Below, piece after piece: positions 58,341-64,000 of a stretch of DNA of 64,000 nt. How positions within the stretch are numbered: the first letter of the stretch is position 1; the number at the start of each line of letters is the position of its first letter. The DNA lies in NCBI RefSeq assembly GCF_003671495.1, contig NZ_RCHN01000009.1, positions 62,001 through 126,000 of the forward strand, given 5' to 3'. The position numbers and the translations under genes are program-made. Source of the DNA: Ketobacter sp. (GTDB lineage Bacteria; Pseudomonadota; Gammaproteobacteria; Pseudomonadales; Ketobacteraceae). The notes under the pieces were generated by a model that saw nothing but the letters and a program-made list of their open reading frames with translations, made no database searches and was not told the DNA's origin.

Positions 58341-58835
58341 ATGCATACCAGAACCCTGATTGTTTTCCTGCTGCCCTTTGCCGTTGCTGCCTGCCAGTCT
58401 TCCAATCCGGAGTGTGCTTGGCTGCCGGAGGATTCGCGGGTGGGTAACGCCGGTTGTATGATCATTCAAGACAACCGTCTGCTGATGGTGCAACAGCGCA
58501 GCAGTGGCCACTGGTCCATGCCCGGTGGTACTGCCCAATCCGGTGAGCGCGCCGTCTGTACCGCGCAGCGGGAAACCCAGGAGGAAACCGGGCTGGCGGT
58601 GCGGCCAACCTATTGGATCATCACCTTGCAGAATGGCTTCCATGTGTATCGTTGTGAGGCAGACACCAGCCTGGCGTCACGACCTGAAGACCGGCTGGAA
58701 ATCCAGGGCTGGGGCCTGTTTGATGAGGCAGAGCGTCAGACCATTCCCTGGCGCTTTGAACGCCAGCATGGCCTGATTGATCAGTTGGTGCGGGAGCAAT
58801 TGCAGCGGGATCAACCGGTGGCGGACCTTCCCTAG
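58341..58835 (+). CDS. Nudix hydrolase with lipoprotein signal
   Basis: 164 residues. The N-terminus MHTRTLIVFLLPFAVAAC is a lipoprotein signal with lipobox VAAC. A complete Nudix box follows: Gly at the start of GGTAQSGE, then REtqEEtG, with spacing Gx5Ex7RExxEExG exactly kept. Nudix enzymes cleave nucleoside diphosphates linked to another group and are normally cytoplasmic; a membrane-anchored, periplasm-facing one is unusual. The upstream in-frame extension to 58233 has no signal character. Convergent with GDPD. Confidence 0.85.
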   Translation: MHTRTLIVFLLPFAVAACQSSNPECAWLPEDSRVGNAGCMIIQDNRLLMVQQRSSGHWSMPGGTAQSGERAVCTAQRETQEETGLAVRPTYWIITLQNGFHVYRCEADTSLASRPEDRLEIQGWGLFDEAERQTIPWRFERQHGLIDQLVREQLQRDQPVADLP

Positions 58836-58877
58836 CCCGCCCCGGCTGTGGTGCGGATTTGAACTGGTCTTGAAGAA

Positions 58878-60158
58878 CTAAAGCTTCATGCAGTTGGCGT
58901 AGTAGGTGGTGGTGGCAGGCCAGTCGCTGAACACGCCCAATACCCCCACATCCTGGGCCAGAACATGCAGCACCTGCATGGTGTCGCCGTCGTTATTGAT
59001 GACGTCGCGAATGGACTGGTGGTACCAGCCGCCCCCATTGGCCAGGGGGCCGTCCCGTTCCAGGGTCCAGGTGATGATGTCCAGGCCGGCAGCCTTGGCA
59101 TTGATGGCGTATTCCGAGGGCACAATGCGGTTGTCGCTGTCCAGGGTGAGCAAGGCCCACAGGGGCGGCGCGACAATGTTCACACCCTGGCGCTTCAGTG
59201 CTTCCATGCCAGCCAGGCTGGGCTCGAACGCGGCATCTTCGTACATGCGCGCATCCAGGAATACCGCCTGCTTCCCGAAGGCGGGCTCCTGGGCGATCCA
59301 GTATTTCACATCCTCCAGGTTGAAGGATTGAGCCCACACGTGCTTGGGCTTGATGCCGGCGGCTTTGTATTCATCGATCATCTGCTGGGCATAGTCCTGC
59401 TGGCTGTAATCGCCGTTGAAGGGCATGGCCACACTGGGGGACTTCAACTCCGGGGTGAACTTGGCGCCCAGGCTTTTGATCAACTCGATGCTTTCCGCGT
59501 GGGTCACCAGCGTACCGCAGGTGGCGTAGAGATCCGTCCGCCAGTCCGCCGTTCCGGCCATGTATTGCTCCGGGGTGGTGGCGCTGGGGTCGGCGGCGTC
59601 CATCTTGCCGCACAGGCTTTTGAACTCGGCCAGGGTAATGTCGCTGGTGCAGCAGCTGGCCTGGGCCGGGGTGCCATTGATGGGGTCAGCGGGGGTGAAT
59701 GGCACGCTGCATTTGGCGGCCAGCTCAGGGATGCCCAGAATGTTGGTGGTGGTGTGCAGGTCGCACTGGGAGTGTCGGCACACCAGCTGTTTGTCCTGGG
59801 TGAAGGTGACATCACACTCGATGATGCCGGCACCCATCACGGCGGCCGCTTCATAGGATTCCTTGGTGTGCTCCGGAAACTGCAGGGCGGCGCCGCGGTG
59901 GCCGATGGAAAAATCGGTTTTGAAGAAGGGCCCTTTCTCACACTGCTGCAGGGCCTGTTTCAGCTGGCCTTCGTCCATGTCGTTGACCAGGTAGGATGGG
60001 CGCGGGCCTAACTGCACTGACTGGCCTTTCAGGTGTTTGAACAGCCAGTGTCCATGGGGGTGGCCAGGTTTGGCATCCTGTTTGTGATTGCCGGCCACGG
60101 CGGTGCCCGTCAGCAAGGCTAACAGGGCCGCGCAGAGAGTGATCGTGATGGTTCGCAT
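58878..60158 (-). CDS. Exported glycerophosphodiester phosphodiesterase
   Basis: 426 residues. The signal peptide ends near AVAG. The GDPD domain has [17 protein letters not shown] (catalytic His and Arg, Glu), [11 protein letters not shown] and [13 protein letters not shown], with an inserted Cys-containing region typical of the larger periplasmic enzymes. It hydrolyses glycerophosphodiesters to glycerol-3-phosphate and alcohol, salvaging phospholipid breakdown products. Stand-alone gene. Confidence 0.93.
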   Translation of the reverse strand: MRTITITLCAALLALLTGTAVAGNHKQDAKPGHPHGHWLFKHLKGQSVQLGPRPSYLVNDMDEGQLKQALQQCEKGPFFKTDFSIGHRGAALQFPEHTKESYEAAAVMGAGIIECDVTFTQDKQLVCRHSQCDLHTTTNILGIPELAAKCSVPFTPADPINGTPAQASCCTSDITLAEFKSLCGKMDAADPSATTPEQYMAGTADWRTDLYATCGTLVTHAESIELIKSLGAKFTPELKSPSVAMPFNGDYSQQDYAQQMIDEYKAAGIKPKHVWAQSFNLEDVKYWIAQEPAFGKQAVFLDARMYEDAAFEPSLAGMEALKRQGVNIVAPPLWALLTLDSDNRIVPSEYAINAKAAGLDIITWTLERDGPLANGGGWYHQSIRDVINNDGDTMQVLHVLAQDVGVLGVFSDWPATTTYYANCMKL

Positions 60159-60342
60159 GGGTGTAATCTCCGGAGTTCAGTTTAAACCAGAATGATTCAG
60201 GTTGTAGCGGAGAAAACAGCCTAGCGTCTGTTTATTGCGATGCCGTGCCGATGCAGTGACAGCTCAATGACAGAGCGGTGACGGGAATAAATTGATGGAA
60301 CGACTTGGCTGTGGCTGACCCAGACACGGCTGGGTCACTCGC

Positions 60343-60867
60343 TCAGGACGCTTCCGTCTGACCTTTGATTACCGTGGGGCCGGCACCGGCTTCCACTTGC
60401 TCCTGCAAGGACTGCCGCAGGCCCAGCAGAAATGCCAACTCTGCTGCGACAAACAGCGGGCCGATGGCCAGGCCCATCACATCGTCGAAGAAGGCGGGTT
60501 TGCGCCGTTCATAGATGTGGCCGATGAACTGGATGATCCAGCCCACCACAAACAGGCCAACGCCGGCGCTCAGCCAGACGGCGGTGGGCTGGGCGGCGGT
60601 GAGGGTGGCGAGCCACAGGCACAGACCCAGGAACAGCGCCATGGCAATGCCGAGGGGGCGATCCAGTTTCAGGTAATACACGCTGGCGGCAATCACCACC
60701 AGCAGAGCCGGCGTGAGGTGGATGCCCAGCAGGCTGAATTGAGGTCGGGACAGGAGGATGGCCACCGCCAGCACAATCATGGGGATGCCCACAAAGTGGG
60801 TCATGATGTTGCGTTTGTCCCGGTGGTACTCGGCGTACTGGATCAGCTGTTGCTGCAGCGTTTTCAT
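60343..60867 (-). CDS. DUF962/Mpo1-like membrane protein
   Basis: 174 residues. The start YAEYHRDKRNIMTHFVGIP and the later WIIQFIGHIYERRKPAF are the DUF962 hallmarks, including the conserved His residues. Four membrane helices are seen. The yeast homologue Mpo1 is an Fe-dependent dioxygenase of fatty-acid alpha-oxidation, so a role in odd-chain or 2-hydroxy fatty acid breakdown is possible. ATG 60867 has GAGGG eight bases upstream. Confidence 0.9.
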   Translation of the reverse strand: MKTLQQQLIQYAEYHRDKRNIMTHFVGIPMIVLAVAILLSRPQFSLLGIHLTPALLVVIAASVYYLKLDRPLGIAMALFLGLCLWLATLTAAQPTAVWLSAGVGLFVVGWIIQFIGHIYERRKPAFFDDVMGLAIGPLFVAAELAFLLGLRQSLQEQVEAGAGPTVIKGQTEAS

Positions 60868-60950
60868 GTGGGATGCCCTCAATGATTGTTCTAGTGTAGT
60901 TAGGTGCACATGGACGGTCTATTGTAGCCAGGTTGCCGCCGGGCAGACTG

Positions 60951-61670
60951 TCATCTGCCCGACATTGGCGGCAGGTTACCCCGCTTTTGCAGGCCCGCCA
61001 GGTCCAGGATTTCGATGCCGCCGTAGACCAGCCGCAGCAATCCGGCGGCTTCCAGGTCCTTCAGGATCTGATTGGTGGTCTGGCGCGAGATCGACAGCAT
61101 CCGCCCCAACTGTTCCTGCTGCAGGTGGATGGTCTGGGGGGTGTCGGTGGTGCGGTTGCCGTAGCCTTCTGCCATCATCACCAGGCGTCGGATCAGGCGC
61201 TGGGGCGCGGGCAGCAGGGCATAGTCTTCGATGGCATAGAAGGTAAAGCGGAGTTTCTGCGACAGTAACTGCCCGATGCAGCGCCAATAGGCCGGTGTTT
61301 CCTGCAGCAGCGGTTCCAGCGCAGACTGGGGCACGTGCAACAGCCGGCTGGGGGTCTCGGCGATGGCGTCGTGGGTGCGGGGCTGGCCGTCCACCAGGGA
61401 CACCTCGCCGATCCAGTTGGGCGGGTCGATAAAGGTGAGAATGGCTTCTTTGCCTTCCTCGTTGACCATGCTGATGCGCAGGGCGCCTTCGATCATGGCG
61501 TAGAGGCCGCAGGGCGGGTCGCCCCGCCGAAACAGGGTTTCACCCCGCTGCAGGTGAAACTCCCGGCCGTGATGGATGAGGGCTTCCTGCAGCGGGGTGG
61601 GGATACGACTGAACCAGAGCCCTTCGTTGAGGAGCGTGGTGATTGAAGGATCCAAAGCGGAATGCGGCAT
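60951..61670 (-). CDS. Crp/Fnr-family transcriptional regulator
   Basis: 239 residues. The cNMP-binding-like domain (about 30-150) has LFRRGDPPCGLYAMIEG and a C-terminal winged helix-turn-helix LQQEQLGRMLSISRQTTNQIL (about 180-200). No Fnr-type N-terminal cysteines are seen, so it is not an oxygen-sensing FeS protein. Ligand and targets unknown. It lies 41 bases downstream of the hybrid kinase on the same strand. Confidence 0.92.
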   Translation of the reverse strand: MPHSALDPSITTLLNEGLWFSRIPTPLQEALIHHGREFHLQRGETLFRRGDPPCGLYAMIEGALRISMVNEEGKEAILTFIDPPNWIGEVSLVDGQPRTHDAIAETPSRLLHVPQSALEPLLQETPAYWRCIGQLLSQKLRFTFYAIEDYALLPAPQRLIRRLVMMAEGYGNRTTDTPQTIHLQQEQLGRMLSISRQTTNQILKDLEAAGLLRLVYGGIEILDLAGLQKRGNLPPMSGR

Positions 61671-61711
61671 GGCCTAGAGAGTACTCCACTGTCTGGGGGA
61701 AGCCAATACGT

Positions 61712-64000
61712 TCAGGGATGGGCCTGGAGCCATTCCGAAAAGCGCTGCAACACCACTTGGGTCTCCTGCAGCAATTGGTGTTGCAGGGCGGTGACCTGGC
61801 CGATGTTGTTGGCTTTCGCGGCGCTCTCCATGGCGGCAGTCAATTGCTCCACCTGGCCGGCCCGGATCTGGCCGGCGCTGCCCTTGATGGTGTGGGCAAT
61901 GTAGCGGACCTTGGCCACATTCTGTTCCTCCACCGCGGTGGACAGCTCCTCCAGTTGTTGCGGAACCCGCTCGCAGAACGATTCCAGCAGGGTCTTCAAT
62001 CGTTCCGGCCGCTGCCTGACCATGGCCAACGCGCCACTTTCGTTCCACACCATGCTGCCAGAGACCACCTCTGCCAGCGCGGGCTCAGCGCTTTCTGCCA
62101 CGAGGGGCTCCTGCGGGCTTTGGCCCAGCACCCAGATGCGCAGCTTGTCCAGCAGGCTGTCGGCGCAGATGGGTTTGCTGAGGTAATCGTTCATGCCGGC
62201 TTCCAGGCATTTTTCCCGGTCACCTTTCATCGCATTGGCGGTCATGGCGATGATGGGAATGGCTTTGTAGTGCTCTCCAGCGGCCCCGCTGCGGATGCGG
62301 CGGGTGGTTGCGTATCCGTCCAGTTCCGGCATCTGGCAATCCATCAGAATCAGGGTGAAGGGGGGGCTGTCCGCGTTGCTGCACAGGTGTTCCAGTGCCT
62401 CAACGCCATTGCCGGCCACGGTGGGGCTCAGGCCCTGCTCACCGAGAATCATGTTGGCCACTTCCACGTTGATGGCATTGTCCTCCACCAGCAGGATGCG
62501 GGTGGACTCCGGCCAGGTGATCTCCGCCGGCGCCGGTGATTCAGCGCGGAGCGAGCGCAGGGTGTGGCGGGTGATCAGCGGTTGGGGCTGGGTGTGTTCC
62601 CGGGCGGCAATCACCGACAGGGCCGTGAGCAGATCCTCAGTGGTGACCGGCTTGGGAAAATAGGCGCAGAACCCCAGGTCCTCGAAATAACGGGCATCGC
62701 CCCGATGGGCCATGCTGGTCATCATCACCAGCTGGATGTATTGCAGGTGTGCATCCGCTTTCAGGGCGCGGGCCAGCTGGGCACCGCTCATGCCCGGCAT
62801 GCTCATGTCCAGAATTGCGATGTCAAAAGGGCGCGCCCGCTGCGGTGCTGCCTGCTGTTCCTGCCGACAGAGTTCTAAGGCACGCTGGCCGTTTTCAGCG
62901 CAACGGACCTCTACGCCCCAGTGGGTCAGCTGGTCGTGCAGGGCTTCCAGGTTGGTGGCATTGTCGTCCACCAACAGTACTTTGAGTTGGCTGGTGTCGA
63001 TGTCCGGCAGCACCGGCTGGGACTGCTCACTGGAGCCCAGCTTCAGACTGAGAAAGAAGCAGCTGCCCTGGCCTGGCTCGCTTTCCAGGTGAATTTCCCC
63101 CCCCATCATGTGCGCCAGTTGCTTGCAGATGGCGAGGCCCAGGCCGGTGCCCCCATATTGCCGGGTGGTGCTGGCATCCACCTGCGTAAACGGGGAGAAC
63201 AGGATGCTCTGTTTGTCTTTGGGGATGCCGATCCCGGTGTCCCGCACGCTGGCTTCAAAGCGCAGGTCGTCCCCCTCCGGTTGCAGGCGGCAGCGGATGA
63301 TGATCTCCCCGCTGGGAGTGAATTTGATGGCGTTGCTCACCAGGTTGGTGAAGATCTGGCGGATACGGCTGGGGTCCCCCTGCACCATGCTGTTGTCGAT
63401 GCCGGTGAGGTCCAGGATCAATTCCAGGCCTTTTTCCTGGGCCTTGAAGGCCATGGTTTCACAGAAATCCCCCAGCATGGCGCGCAGATCAAAATCCAGG
63501 ATCTCAATGTCCAGCTTGCCGGCGTCCACCTTGGAGAAATCCAGGATGTCGTTGATCAGCAAAAGCAGGGATTCGGCGCTGGACTGGGCCAACTTCAGGC
63601 GCCGCATCTGGTTGCTGTCCAGCTGGGTTTTCTGCAGCAGGTTCAGCATGCCCAGGACCCCGTTCATGGGGGTGCGGATCTCGTGGCTCATGGTGGCCAG
63701 GAATTCACTTTTGGCGCGGGCCGCCTGCTCGGCGGCTTCCTTGGCCTGGGTCAGATCCTGCTCCGCCTGGGCGCGGGCCTGCTGGTGACGATAGCTTTCA
63801 ATAAGCTGGCCGATGGTGGTGAGCAGCGGGGCCAGCCACTGCACCATATTCTGGTTGTAACCCGCCGGCCGATTGGCCAGCCCGATCATGGCGACGCCCC
63901 GCTGCTGATTCTGGATGGGAATGCCGAGGAACGAATGCAAAGGCGGGTGGGCGTCGGGGGTGCCGTTGCCACGGGAGTCGGTTTGCGGGTTGTTGGAGAT
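61712..64000 (-). CDS. Hybrid sensor histidine kinase (GAF-HisKA-HATPase-REC-REC-Hpt), N-terminus beyond window
   Basis: The frame is open to the right edge, so only the last 763 codons are seen. Order: end of a GAF domain (SFLGIPI to GLANR), coiled coil, HisKA with [16 protein letters not shown], HATPase with [11 protein letters not shown] and DTGIGIP, receiver 1 ([11 protein letters not shown]), receiver 2 ([13 protein letters not shown]) and a C-terminal Hpt domain ([12 protein letters not shown]). All phosphorelay residues are present. It is a complete internal phosphorelay of the BarA/TodS style. The signal is sensed by the missing N-terminal part. Confidence 0.95.
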   Translation of the reverse strand: MSNNPQTDSRGNGTPDAHPPLHSFLGIPIQNQQRGVAMIGLANRPAGYNQNMVQWLAPLLTTIGQLIESYRHQQARAQAEQDLTQAKEAAEQAARAKSEFLATMSHEIRTPMNGVLGMLNLLQKTQLDSNQMRRLKLAQSSAESLLLLINDILDFSKVDAGKLDIEILDFDLRAMLGDFCETMAFKAQEKGLELILDLTGIDNSMVQGDPSRIRQIFTNLVSNAIKFTPSGEIIIRCRLQPEGDDLRFEASVRDTGIGIPKDKQSILFSPFTQVDASTTRQYGGTGLGLAICKQLAHMMGGEIHLESEPGQGSCFFLSLKLGSSEQSQPVLPDIDTSQLKVLLVDDNATNLEALHDQLTHWGVEVRCAENGQRALELCRQEQQAAPQRARPFDIAILDMSMPGMSGAQLARALKADAHLQYIQLVMMTSMAHRGDARYFEDLGFCAYFPKPVTTEDLLTALSVIAAREHTQPQPLITRHTLRSLRAESPAPAEITWPESTRILLVEDNAINVEVANMILGEQGLSPTVAGNGVEALEHLCSNADSPPFTLILMDCQMPELDGYATTRRIRSGAAGEHYKAIPIIAMTANAMKGDREKCLEAGMNDYLSKPICADSLLDKLRIWVLGQSPQEPLVAESAEPALAEVVSGSMVWNESGALAMVRQRPERLKTLLESFCERVPQQLEELSTAVEEQNVAKVRYIAHTIKGSAGQIRAGQVEQLTAAMESAAKANNIGQVTALQHQLLQETQVVLQRFSEWLQAHP

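Noticed and set aside
1..64000. tRNA, rRNA, CRISPR arrays, insertion sequences, integrases
   Set aside because: None recognised on reading both strands; a dedicated tRNA/ncRNA scan could still find small RNAs.

Overview
The window is one stretch of a Gram-negative, gammaproteobacterial chromosome. Evidence for this is an ExbB/ExbD/TonB operon, lipoprotein genes with lipoboxes, an LpxH-type phosphoesterase, PBP1b followed by an LpoP-like lipoprotein, a thiD-thiE-hemL cluster, NhaD, and abundant c-di-GMP and Ser/Thr phospho-signalling. The sequence is moderately GC-rich and densely packed, and many genes overlap by 1-14 bases. The mix of a VolA-like surface lipase, DUF3336 patatin, lipase-chaperone-like proteins and several acyltransferases would suit a marine, lipid- or hydrocarbon-using relative of Alcanivorax or Ketobacter. 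That genus-level guess is inference only. I see no rRNA, tRNA, CRISPR array, insertion sequence or prophage.

Layout. 0-1.2 kb: tail of an iron/B12-type ABC ATPase and an NAD(P)-binding protein. 1.3-6.5 kb: six-gene TonB-energising operon (DUF3450, two ExbB, ExbD, TonB, TPR). 6.6-17.7 kb: a histidine-rich membrane protein, acyltransferase, cNMP-domain protein, adenosine kinase, mrcB-lpoP, a large lipase-like lipoprotein and deaD. 18-23.2 kb: a tight four-gene unit (two lipase-chaperone-like proteins, a second Lnt-like acyltransferase, and a membrane Ser/Thr kinase with an apparent LecA-like extracytoplasmic domain). 23.2-27.5 kb: exported orphan, hemL, thiE, thiD, thioesterase, small GNAT. 27.5-30 kb: patatin phospholipase and a TetR regulator, preceded by the only gene-free stretch over 300 bases, which holds palindromes. 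30-34.6 kb: DUF4282 protein, MATE pump, soluble FliL-like protein, solitary CbiM-like permease, REC-REC-GGDEF protein.

35-43.6 kb is the most unusual part. It holds a Ser/Thr kinase, a membrane protein with repeated Thr motifs, a caspase-like lipoprotein, an alpha/beta-hydrolase lipoprotein, TagF, a PP2C phosphatase, a small membrane protein and a macrodomain protein. No type VI structural gene lies in the window. It looks like a stand-alone phospho-signalling locus with a protease output. 44-51 kb: REC-REC-GGDEF-EAL protein, DUF2489, DUF6279, PstS-OmpA fusion, DUF1289, NhaD. 51-64 kb: envelope lipoproteins, LpxH-like phosphoesterase and PAP2 phosphatase, MoxR/VWA pair, OmpA lipoprotein, PlsC, a lipoprotein Nudix hydrolase, GDPD, DUF962, a Crp/Fnr regulator and the C-terminal part of a hybrid histidine kinase.

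A second theme is a set of degenerate 15-base tandem repeats, mostly in frame and so coding pentapeptides, at five places (about 3.97, 5.11, 19.2, 20.0 and 22.4 kb). A 14-base analogue lies in non-coding DNA at 53.3 kb. Their unit sequences differ from place to place.
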